Shown: positions 9,510 to 18,375 of the stretch, one piece after another
Layout: each line of letters opens with the position of its first letter
Numbering within the stretch: the first letter of the stretch is position 1
Source of the DNA: Spirogloea muscicola
Taxonomy: Eukaryota > Streptophyta > Zygnematophyceae > Spirogloeales > Spirogloeaceae
Reading direction: 5' to 3'
Length of the DNA: 25,586 nucleotides
Assembly: GCA_009602725.1 (NCBI GenBank)
Contig: WELB01000156.1
Coordinates: forward strand, 165,279-190,864
Made by a program: the position numbers and the translations under genes
Notes under the pieces: generated by a model
Database searches by the model: none
The model's input: only the letters and a program-made list of their open reading frames with translations
What the model was told of the DNA's origin: nothing

Positions 9510-12500
9510 TAGAAAGAAACAAAGAAGAAAGCAAGAAAGGAAGGAGGGAGGGAGGGAGGANAAGGAAGGCAGGAAGGCAGGAAGAAAGGAAGAAAGAAAG
9601 AAAGAAAGGAAGAAAGAAAGAACAGAGAAAGGAAGAAAGTAAGAAAGAAAGAGACACAGAAAGATAGAAAGAGAGAAAGAATAAGAAAGGAAGAAAGAAA
9701 GAATGAAAGAAAGAAAGAAAGAGAGAAAGAGAGGAAAAAAAGGAAGAATGAAGAAAGAAAGAAAGGAAGAAAGAAAGGAAGAAAGAAAGGAAGAAAGAAA
9801 TAACAAAGAAAGAAAGAAAGGAACAAAGAAAGAAAGAAAGAAAAAAAGAAACAAAGCAAGAAAGGAAGAAAGAAAGAAAGAAAGCAAGCAAGGAAGGAAG
9901 GAAGGAAGAAAGAAAGAAAGAAACGAAAGAAAGGAAGAAACAAAGAAAGAAAGTATATTGATGACCATACCGTGTACCCATGCTGGCCATCCTCCACCCC
10001 TCGTTCTGCCTCCACAGTGCCGTTTTCACCCACAACTCGCCAGCTCATCTATTCAAAAGCAGATCCAAAGTGAAATCTGATATACTATATCTCGCAACTG
10101 CGCGAAACTAGAACAAACTAGAATAGAGCTTGTTGATATGTATTGGCATATACCCATGACAAATTGGACAAATATATGCAGCTCATTACCAAGTCTCTCC
10201 AGGGTACTGCTACATGGCACAAGAGCCAAAAGACTGGCGGGGTGAAAAGTCATGAGTAAATGCATGACATTACACATGACATTGTATAGCACCTTCCTTG
10301 ATGTTGCTGACCATGAAATGATCATTGCCCCAGTACAGCCCTTATCAAATTGCCTGCAGTCACAATGGTCATCCGCAGCAACTGCTCAATGCCAGGACAG
10401 TGTTGCTCAGGTCAACCGGCAAACGCAGGTCATCAGTGCATTTGCTATGCCGTTATGTAACAAGCATTGACCTGCTGTCTGGCTTCCTTCTTCACAGATC
10501 TTGATGCATTGCAAACATTCTGCATTCCTATGCCTTTTGAAGCAGTGTCAGAAGTGACACAACAACTATGGCTGTGGGAGCTGATGAACACCATGAAGGA
10601 TGAGCACATCACATACATGATAGCAGCAAGATTGTCAGGGGGTGGTAGCATCTCGTCCACATGAGTAGCCAAGGCACATACTGAAGTGGTCTCACAGCCT
10701 GACACCTGCCCATGACGAGACTCCTGGTCAACATGTCGCCTCCTTTGTCTACGCTTCACCAAGCAGGAATCAAGCAACCCAAGAGAGCACAGAGGATATA
10801 CCAATCGCAGTCCTCCAATGAAGTGGACACCGCCGTCGATCATAAAAGCTCCCTGCAGGATGCAAGGGCCACAATATACATAAGCATGCTACACGTTCTT
10901 ATGAGCAATTACAGCACCCACATTCTGGTGTCGGATACAGAGGCTATGATAGAATTTGCTCCATCTTGGTCACGAGTAAATGCTTGACATATGGAACACC
11001 GAGATAGATGAAGAGTGTAATCTCTCCACAGAGCTATGCCTGTGACTTCAGCAACTTGCAAGCCAGTACTCAACCTTCAAGTCTGGATCTCGCCTCCACT
11101 GGCTAGAGTAGTAACGGTTGCCTGTATTCATTGGGGCTTCCACAAAAAGTTCCACCATCATCAATTTTCCTAGTTCCTTCACAAGCTCTGCTGCCTGCAC
11201 GCGTATACAGCTGCCACCTCGGTCTTTCAGGTCACATTCTTAGAAGAGGACCTGTGATCTTTACAATAACAAACCACATTGACCACTTGTCTCGAGAAAG
11301 CTGGAGTCAGACAAGTACTATGACTGATCCTGACATGAATTCTCCAGGCTCAATATGATATGGCCGTGTTTGAACTTCTATTCTAAAGATCAGCAAGAGC
11401 CCACCTTCATAAGGCCTGCCTCAAATCTGTAGTTCTCAGCCACAGCCCAAATGAGCCCATGTTGACCCCCTTGTAAACTCTTATACACTTCCAACGTCTC
11501 CAAGGCCTTCTGAACAGCTGCAAACACCAACCAGCTCAAGAACGTCATGAAAGTATGCAAGGGATGACAGAGATTTCAGGCCAGGCTGAGAAGCACGCAG
11601 GAGCTGCTGGAAGTTGCATGAAGAGCTAGTGGACTGGTCAGCAAGGTGCTCGCATCTCAGGCTTGAATCTCAGACCATCCAGGAAGATGACATAGCGAAC
11701 TGTACAGAGGCTTGGAGCTGTGAGGAGACTGAGGGGTCATACTAGCGGCAACAGGCTTCTCTGCAGAAAAAGCAGAGCAGGAACAATTCACAGTCAGAGC
11801 AAGCAAAGCTCAACACAGCAGTCACTCATTTACAACTGTTGGACATAGTAGTGGCACCCAGGAGCGTCCAGCACAATGCAGCGAAGACAATTTCAGCCGT
11901 GACAGCCCACTTGGTGAGTACACTCCTGAAAGGCCAACTACACCCATTGGGGCAAGTCCTCCTCGGTGTACAGCACACCTGGGAGCAAGTTAAAGATGTT
12001 GCTCTACACAACAATTGCTGTAGAAGACACTGACTCCTCTTCGTGATGAGGGATACATACCTTGGATGACGTGCTTGCCAGCTCTCAACGCTCTGACCAC
12101 AATGTCCGGCTGCAGCACAATTGACACATTAGTGGATCGGCCCGTGCTGCCATGGTTGCCCGACTGCAATTCACTTGAAATATTTGACATAGCGATTAAA
12201 TTTGCCAGAGCTATGGAGTAGGCTCAGTCCTGCTGCATCTAGTATCGAGCAATGACAAAGAGCTCCTCGTGACTTGCAGAGGGCACTCGAGCTCCCAGTG
12301 TGCGGGCTCCGCTTGTACCTGCACCAGTGCCGGGAGGACGATTGCTACCGCATCGATGGACTTGTCGTCGAGGATGAGCTGGAGCCCCGCCTCGCCGTAC
12401 CGGAGCGCGACAGCGGGCGAGAAGCGCCGGACCTCCTTGAAGACGCCCTCTGCTGCTCCCTGGGGCCAGCCTATCATGGACACCGTCACTTGCTCATGCT

Positions 12501-12820
12501 CTCGCCACCAACGTCACCAGCACGTCTGCGTCCTCCTTGACGAGGCTCTCGCCTTTCCCTCACGGCCTTTGCAACGTCAACATGCGAGGAGTACCGTGCG
12601 CGTGCAGGACGCGGAGATGGAAGGAAAGAGCACCATTGAGCGCCGACGGCTCAAGGAGCAGCTCAGAGCGGGGAAAGCCGTTAGAGGCGCGCACCTTGGA
12701 CCTGCTCCATACGGCGGCGACGGTGATGGAGTCGACCAGGCTCCGCAGCTTCTCCACGTACTGGTCCTTGACGAAGAGCCCCGCCCCCAGCAGCGCCAGC
12801 GTCGGCCGCCGGGCCGGCAT
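8958..12820 (-). CDS. Gfo/Idh/MocA-family oxidoreductase, 12 exons
   Basis: Exons in coding order: 12820-12695, 12459-12319, 12109-12061, 11760-11743, 11517-11405, 11194-11075, 10852-10802, 10690-10617, 10353-10293, 10048-9971, 9326-9216, 9086-8958. All phases agree and give 356 residues. The N-terminal Rossmann fold starts P-T-L-A-L-L-G-A-G (Gly ~12-14). V-L-P-A-L-V-Q-P-D is followed by the signature E-K-P (~106-108), whose Lys is the catalytic/cofactor residue in this family. [10 protein letters not shown] (~135-144), D-G-G-V-H (~195-199) and a C-terminal [11 protein letters not shown] helix complete the domain. These enzymes are NAD(P)-dependent dehydrogenases of sugars and related compounds; the substrate cannot be told from sequence. 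No targeting peptide is evident. Exon 4 is only 18 bases, and the tenth intron holds a long simple repeat. Confidence 0.93.
9473..9953. repeat. Long (GAAA)n/(TTTC)n polypurine tract inside an intron
   Basis: About 480 bases of imperfect GAAA/GGAA/GAAG repeats, nearly all purine on the + strand, with one ambiguous base at about 9561. The tract lies in intron 10 (9327-9970) of the minus-strand oxidoreductase gene and begins about 17 bases inside the splice donor, so the pre-mRNA carries a long U/C-rich run. It makes this intron 644 bases. The open frames it contains (Phe/Ser/Leu-only) are artefacts of the repeat. Confidence 0.95.
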
Positions 12821-12879
12821 CCTGCCCGCCGCGCGCGGCGCTGGCTCGCGCAGCCAGTCGCCAGAGAGCGCGTCCTCGC

Positions 12880-12917
12880 CGCCGCCGTCGCCGCCGCCGC
12901 CGCCGCCGCCGGCTGCG
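12880..12917. repeat. (CCG/CGG)n tract in oxidoreductase leader
   Basis: A run of GCC/CCG triplets begins about 60 bases before the oxidoreductase start (12820), so it is probably transcribed as a CGG-rich 5' leader. A run of nine G residues follows at 12961-12969. Confidence 0.8.
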
Positions 12918-13018
12918 GCCGCTGAGCTGGCAGCGAGGGGCTCAGTTGGCGTCAGTTGACGGGGGGGGGCGGTTGAGCAGCAGCTGCGGATGTTGGACTG
13001 TGCCCACTGTTGTCTGTG

Positions 13019-13062
13019 GATTCGGGCAAGCGCGGCCAGATTAACTGGTGGCTGGGATTCGG
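13019..13062 (-). mobile_element. 30-base LINE-tail insertion with 7-base target duplication
   Basis: The 30 bases at 13026-13055 are identical to the 3' terminal 30 bases of LINE copy B (from 25344) and, inverted, of copy D near 1255. They are flanked by perfect copies of GATTCGG (13019-13025 and 13056-13062). Oriented like the LINE, the piece is the extreme 3' end, starting in the right arm of the hairpin (CCAGCC), as expected of a severely 5'-truncated retroposon. It lies about 200 bases upstream of the oxidoreductase start codon. Confidence 0.8.
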
Positions 13063-13936
13063 AAACAGTGGCCGCCATTCTCAATATCGCAGCCAGTGTT
13101 GTCGAGGAAGGCAGCCTTCCCCGCATGATGCAGGTCAAGCCCGCACGCTCACCACTATATGGGCGGCACCATTAGCAGATAATCGACACGGCTGGGCATA
13201 GTCAATGTAACCACATTGTCGTCCATGTGCTTCTGTGAGGGCGTGCCCGCTATCATATGGCGCAGCCAAGCTCCATCAATGGAATGAGCATCTAGCATCC
13301 AACACCCTCACTCCCTGGGCTGTACACTAAAGCACCCGGCGCTGAGCTGGTTCTCTGTTGTCAATTATGAAGAACCAGATTCTTTCGAGTAGGGCAAACT
13401 TCGCAAAGGTCGCCAGCCTTGCCCCCTCCATCTACTGGCTGCCTTGCCCTGAGGGCCATTGATGATCAACATGCTGCAGCAGCTCCACACAGCCATGGGC
13501 CAGAGTAGCTTGCACTTGGGGCCGCTACAGCTGTAGCTGCCAACTAGCTGCCCAGTATCATCATGACAGCCAAGCTTTCAAAAGAGTGCTGGCTTCTGAA
13601 GTTGGAAGCAGGCTGCTGACTCGCAAGCTCGGGGCATTTGACGATGTTGACGGCAAGGCATCACTGTCAAATTGCAGCAGTTGTGTAATCGTGTGAATTC
13701 GAGTCTCAATGAGTAGCACGAGTTCTTGAATCTGTACAACAGGCGCCAATGACAACGCACCAGCAGGGGTTGCGGACCAATTTACACTAAGCAGGTACGT
13801 GCCAGCAAATCCTTGCACCATGCGTCAAATCAAATATATCTACAAGCTATTGTCTCTTTTAAACAATCAATCGATTTTGTGGTGTAAAATTAGCACACCT
13901 AGTGAGAGGCAGGCCCTTGCTGTAGCACTTGTCAAA
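13063..13936. other. Intergenic region, no gene recognised
   Basis: This separates the hydroxylase 3' end from the oxidoreductase promoter, both on the minus strand. One 86-codon minus-strand frame (13561-13821) has no recognisable motif and no splice links to its neighbours. Confidence 0.5.
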
Positions 13937-16147
13937 CTACAGGGGAACGAGCTCTGGGCGGTGAAGAGTGGCAGCATATGAGTGCAGCTTCTCTGCGGCA
14001 TCGTTGAAGCTGGAGCACAAAAAGTATGTCTTCTGGAAACCTTCTTTGTAACTCATCTTTGGCAGCTTGGCAAAGGGATCCAGGTCCAAGAACTGGGGCT
14101 TCTTACCATCCTCTGTGCCCGACTGCATGTACTGCAGCTCACCAAAACTTGAGAGAAGTCCTGCGCCAAAGGCCTTGACCTGCCCCTGCTCCAAGATGGT
14201 ACCAAACTCGACCGTGTACCTGCATGAGCAAGAAAGGCATCTGCTGCTATAAGTTGAAAACCCAAGAAGCAAAGTATCCTGAGCAAGATGTGACTCTTAG
14301 CTCAGGCTGTGTTGGCTGTGCAGATGAGTAAGAACTGTGCCATGTAGCACCTGCTAAAGACAACATGCTGCCTTGACCTATCTGTGCCGAGCTTGGAAGC
14401 CGTGCAATGACCAGCATGACACCAGCACATTAGGCCTTCATGTGTTTCCAAGTTTTCGAAGTCACCCACCAGTACAGCTTGGTGAGCTGCCAAATCTCCT
14501 TCTTATTGGCTCCTAAAGATGCCAGGCCAATCTGATAGGCAAGATCAGAAAATCCGGGATCTGCAAGCATCGGGACGTGTCCCAGAAGCTCATGACAAAC
14601 GTCGGGCTCTGGCGTGTACATGGGGTTGCTCTTGTGGCGCACATACTGCTCGTCAAGCAAAGACGGTGAGGATGTCAGCCAATGCAGTGCTTCAGTAAGT
14701 GCACCGTGCAAAATGCACCAAGATCGTAAAGTCGAAACATCTGTCTAGGCAAGCTGCTACATCAAATATCTTCTCTGTGCTGATGTGGATGTTCATGAGG
14801 CAGATTCAAACATGTAGTATCTGCGGGGCAGCACCTGAGTAGAGTGAAACGTCCTAAATGCAAGTCCATTCAGAAAATCTCTTGGATGTAGCAATCCAGC
14901 CACTGGTCTGACTCGCCACCCTGTCTTCTGCTGGAGAATCTCTGATACATCTTGAAGCTGAGGAATGACATCTGCCTGGAAATGAAATAGTGGAAAGGTT
15001 GCCAGGTACTCCTGGCACGCATGTGTGGAGTAGAGCTTTGTCAGCTCATTGAATACCGTGCGCCAAACATATAATTCATCCTCTGTGTAGTCTACTTTTG
15101 GTATAGGCGTCCCTCTGTGGAACGAAAATTGCAGAAAGTTGCATAAGTGTGCACCCCGAGATTGTTCTAGAGGTTGACAACGCTTTAGCTCGTACAAAAG
15201 CTCAAATTGCTGCTCGAAGTCCAGAAATAGGAACTCAAATGTCTCAAAGGGTGATGCCCTTTGTGTAGCTTGAGCAGTTCCCAAAACAAGGCTGCTGTAG
15301 ATTGAAGGTACAAACTTACATGACATAAAATTTAGCAAGGTCGGCTATGAAGGTCCGTCGCTTCTTGTAGTCCTCGTCATGATAGCCCTGCTTGTGCATA
15401 GTAAGTGTCAGAGGCACAGATATGACTACAGTCAGCCGTTTGTTGACCAGATCTTACGCTCCCAACACATTCATTTCAGCACGTTCAGAATGTCTTCCAG
15501 CTTGCCATGTGGACAGTCAAGTAGACAGACGAGGATCAGACTTCTATTGCACGGCTCAGGAGTCTTTACCGGATGGTCTTTAGCAAGATTTGCACCAAAT
15601 CCCATTATGCGCTCGCCATTTGAAATGTCCTCAATCCGTCTCGGAATGATAATTTCCTCGTCATCTGGCACAGTGGGAGCTATCTCAGAGGCCGGTGCCT
15701 CGGAAGCGGGTGCCTGTGTGCCTGGACACCGACAGACGATGATGCAATTCAGGCCCAACCCCACCTTACTCCAGCGCAACCTGGGCTATACGAGAAGCAC
15801 CTGCCCTATCAACATCAGGCCCCACTCATGCAAAGCCAGGTTGACAAAGGGAGATTACGTCCATTCCTCGTATCACCTGCTGCTGAGGCCGAGACGGACC
15901 GAGCAGGACTCCTGAGCTCCTTGGTATCAAGGCCACCGACAGCCGCAGAAAGAGCAGCGCTCCTTTCCACGTGGCTGACCAGTCTGCCATCTAGAACGAG
16001 TGAAGGCCCTGTCATCGAACTACAGCATTTGGAGGGCCTTGACGAGCGCGCCGCAAGCGCTGGCCTCGTCCGTCGGCCCATTGGTCCAATTGCATCCGAA
16101 ACTGGTAGCGACAGGGCCGCCACAGTGGACGAGGCTGTCACAGCCAT
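13937..16147 (-). CDS. PAH: Phenylalanine (aromatic amino acid) hydroxylase, 6 exons
   Basis: Exons in coding order: 16147-15877, 15721-15570, 15387-15320, 15114-14835, 14645-14470, 14219-13937; 409 residues, phases consistent. The start ATG sits in GCCACCATGGCT. The first ~90 residues are Ser/Ala/Arg-rich with few acids, like a plastid transit peptide, and there is no visible ACT regulatory domain. Then come [16 protein letters not shown], the pterin-site segment [12 protein letters not shown], and the iron ligands H-E-L-L-G-H (His ~275 and ~280) and V-E-F-G (Glu ~320). The 40-residue spacing to Glu equals that of human PAH (290 to 330). The enzyme converts phenylalanine to tyrosine; homologues in non-flowering plants are reported to be plastidial and folate-dependent. 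The exact substrate preference (Phe, Tyr or Trp) is inferred. Confidence 0.93.
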
Positions 16148-16387
16148 GGTGGCTTCGGAACAGCCTCGTGCTCCGAGCTGGACGAGCGAGCTAAGCAAGG
16201 CCTCCGTATCGGTGGCGCTGAGACGCGCGAGTCCTCGTCGCCGTCGCAAGCTTCGCCCGAGAGGGCCCCTCGCTTGCTCCGAGTGGTCGACCGCAGGTTA
16301 TCGGCCTCAAATATGAGCCAGGCAGCCGATTCGAGCCTAGCCGATTGCGACGTTTGCGACGACTGCGACGGGCTTAGACGAAGCTCT

Positions 16388-16475
16388 CTGCGGCGGCGGC
16401 GGCGGCGGCGGGCGGCGGCGGCGACGACGGCGGCGGCGGTGGCGGGCGACGGCGGCGGCGGCGGCGGGCGACGGC
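16388..16475. repeat. (CGG)n tract upstream of the hydroxylase
   Basis: Runs of GGC/CGG triplets broken by GACGAC and GGGCGAC lie 240-330 bases upstream of the hydroxylase start, in the head-to-head gap shared with the ribosomal protein gene. Long Arg- or Pro-rich frames across it are compositional. Confidence 0.8.
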
Positions 16476-16763
16476 TGACCGGGCTCACGCGAGTTGTTCG
16501 CACGGTGGCGGCGTTCCCATGGGGGGCCGGCCACAGAAGCGCTGTGGCTGACTGATACAGTCGTTGGGCGCCGTTAGGAGACGCCACCGCTTGCTGGTTC
16601 AGATCGTGACGGGAGGCGCACTACTAAGGGGGAGAGCGGCCACTTGGCAAGGACCTGGCCCGGTCCCACGCCGACCAGGGCGGATGCTGACGCGGCCCGG
16701 GCCCCCGAGGACTGCGGAACGCGACGGAACTGCAACGCCTTGCTGACGATGGAGGAGCGACTG

Positions 16764-16823
16764 AACCCTAATCACCCCGCCGCCGCCGGGTAAAGCCCCC
16801 CGGAGCAGAAAGCCCTAGGGTTT
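16764..16823 (+). promoter_or_regulatory. Telo-box motifs upstream of eL33
   Basis: AACCCTAA (16764-16771) and its inverse form TAGGGTTT (16816-16823) lie 100-160 bases before the eL33 start codon. In plants the telo-box (AAACCCTAA) is a recurrent promoter element of ribosomal protein and other translation genes. The motifs are seen; their function here is inferred from position. Confidence 0.6.
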
Positions 16824-16922
16824 AAGCGCCCACATCCCCTCGCCCCGACCCCTGAACCCGCGCCGCGGCTCGCGGCGGCGCCTGCGGCGCGAGCTCCGGC
16901 CCGCTGTCCTCCGGCGGCGCCC

Positions 16923-17990
16923 ATGGCGAGCCGCCAGGGCGAGCGCATCCGGTGAGCTGCTGGCCCCCCCCAACCCAAAGCCCTCTCCCGCTCCAGCCGG
17001 CGCTGCCCTCCGCGGACGCCGCCGGCTGCTGCGGCGGCGAGACGCGACGCCGCCCTGCGCCCCATGCACCGCTCTGGCCGCGGTTTCGGCTGCCTTGGTC
17101 ATGGCCGCCGTCGCCCATTTTTGACGTCGGGACGGGCTCTCTCGTCCGCACTTTGCTGCGCCGGGGGGGACCATGCAGGCTGTACGTGCGCGGCAGCATC
17201 CTGGGCTACCGGCGGTGAGGCCCCGCACCCCGTCCGACTACGCCAGGCGGTTGCAAGGCCCGGCCTGCATTGCCGTCGGCAGGACCGTAGCGGCAGCGCT
17301 GCGACAGCCCTGCGGGCTGCCCCTGCCCGCCGTGTCTGCTCACGGCGCCAACTTCGGGCGATGCTCTGCGGGCTACCATACTTTCTGCGTCTGCGAAACT
17401 TAGCTCACGAAGGGTGCCGGCGGACTACCTGGCCAAGATGCGCCACAGGGCCCCAAGCCCAAGGCCCGTTGATGCAGCACTGATGCCGCGCGTATCGCTC
17501 TCTGTGGCACCCGCCGCTCCTCCAGGTCCAAGTCGGACCAGTACCCCAGCACGTCACTGCTGCAGATCGAGGGCGTGGCCACAAAGGGCGAGGTGGAGTG
17601 GTACGCAGGCAAGAAGGTCGCGTACGTGTACAAGGCCAAGACCAAGAAGAAGGGCTCGCTGTATCGCGCCATCTGGGGCCACGTATGCCGGCCACACGGC
17701 AACAGCGGCATCGTGCGTGCCAAGTTCCGGAAGAATCTCCCACCCGCTTCGCTGGTAAGCTTGCACCGCCGAGGTTGCTGTAAGGCTTGGGTGCAGAGTC
17801 AATTCTGGGGTACACGACCTTGGCCATAGCATATGACACGTCTTGTCTCTTATACTTACACCCTGCAGTTAATCTTGTCGGCAATTCATCCAAGGAGCTG
17901 TTTGGCTGAGTGCTATCATCTGATGGTTTAGCTGGGTGTATTGCGCAGGGGGCCAAGGTCCGAGTTTTCATGTACCCTAGCCGGATATGA
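16923..17990 (+). CDS. RPL35A: 60S ribosomal protein eL33 (L35a), 4 exons
   Basis: Exons: 16923-16951 (29 bases), 17179-17214 (36 bases), 17526-17754, 17949-17990; 111 residues, the usual length. The protein begins [10 protein letters not shown], runs through [45 protein letters not shown] and ends [10 protein letters not shown]. These are the conserved blocks of eL33, a component of the large cytosolic ribosomal subunit. The N-terminus (M-x-x-R-Q-G-E-R) is of the plant rather than the animal type. All introns are GT-AG. It is transcribed away from the hydroxylase gene and toward the alpha/beta-hydrolase gene. Confidence 0.97.
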
Positions 17991-18375
17991 GAGCAATAGC
18001 CTGTAGTCAGCACTTTATCCGGGGCCAGACAAGTTGGTGATGGCGATCAACCCTGCAAAGGGTGCGAAGGAGCCACTTGATTAGACAGTTGACACCTGCC
18101 AATCGTGAGTCCTACATGTAAGAGACTGTGCTACCTGGTCCAACACATCTTTGAAGAGAAGTCCTCTGTTGAAATCACCTCACAGTTATGCTTAAGCAGG
18201 TGATGTGTGACTTGACGACAGTTTGCATCAGGCAAGGGGTTAGTCAATATTGTCAAAGTTAAAAGTTGCAATGTGGGCTGTAAAGAATGGGTGGACGACT
18301 ACTGTTCTGGATCATCCACAGCTCCATAGAACGAATGAGCTGCTTGCAATGATTCTATCAAGAACAAAATTGCCT
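17991..18375. other. Convergent intergenic region
   Basis: This is 3' sequence between eL33 (+) and the alpha/beta-hydrolase (-). TGTAA, a motif used as polyadenylation signal in several green algae, occurs near 18114 and 18278, but I cannot say which, if any, is used. Confidence 0.4.

Noticed and set aside
9380-10048. Long minus-strand frames encoding Phe/Leu/Ser-rich, membrane-like proteins
   Set aside because: They are translations of the TTTC repeat inside an intron. Only 9971-10048 is coding, as exon 10 of the oxidoreductase.
12269-12925. 218-codon + strand open frame
   Set aside because: It lies antisense to exons 1-2 of the oxidoreductase and its leader; those exons have clear homology and splice sites.
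14793-15338. 181-codon minus-strand frame treated as one exon of the hydroxylase
   Set aside because: Only 14835-15114 matches the family. The part above 15114 is intron 3, bounded by GTAAGT at 15319 and TTCCACAG at 15115, that happens to be open.
16138-16587. 149-codon minus-strand frame with Arg/Pro runs upstream of the hydroxylase
   Set aside because: It is driven by the CGG tract and ends just past the hydroxylase start codon in another frame. The ATG at 16147 in a good context gives a transit-like peptide and correct phase.
17173-17525. Open frames between eL33 exons 2 and 3
   Set aside because: They are intron sequence; exon phases and eL33 homology skip it cleanly.
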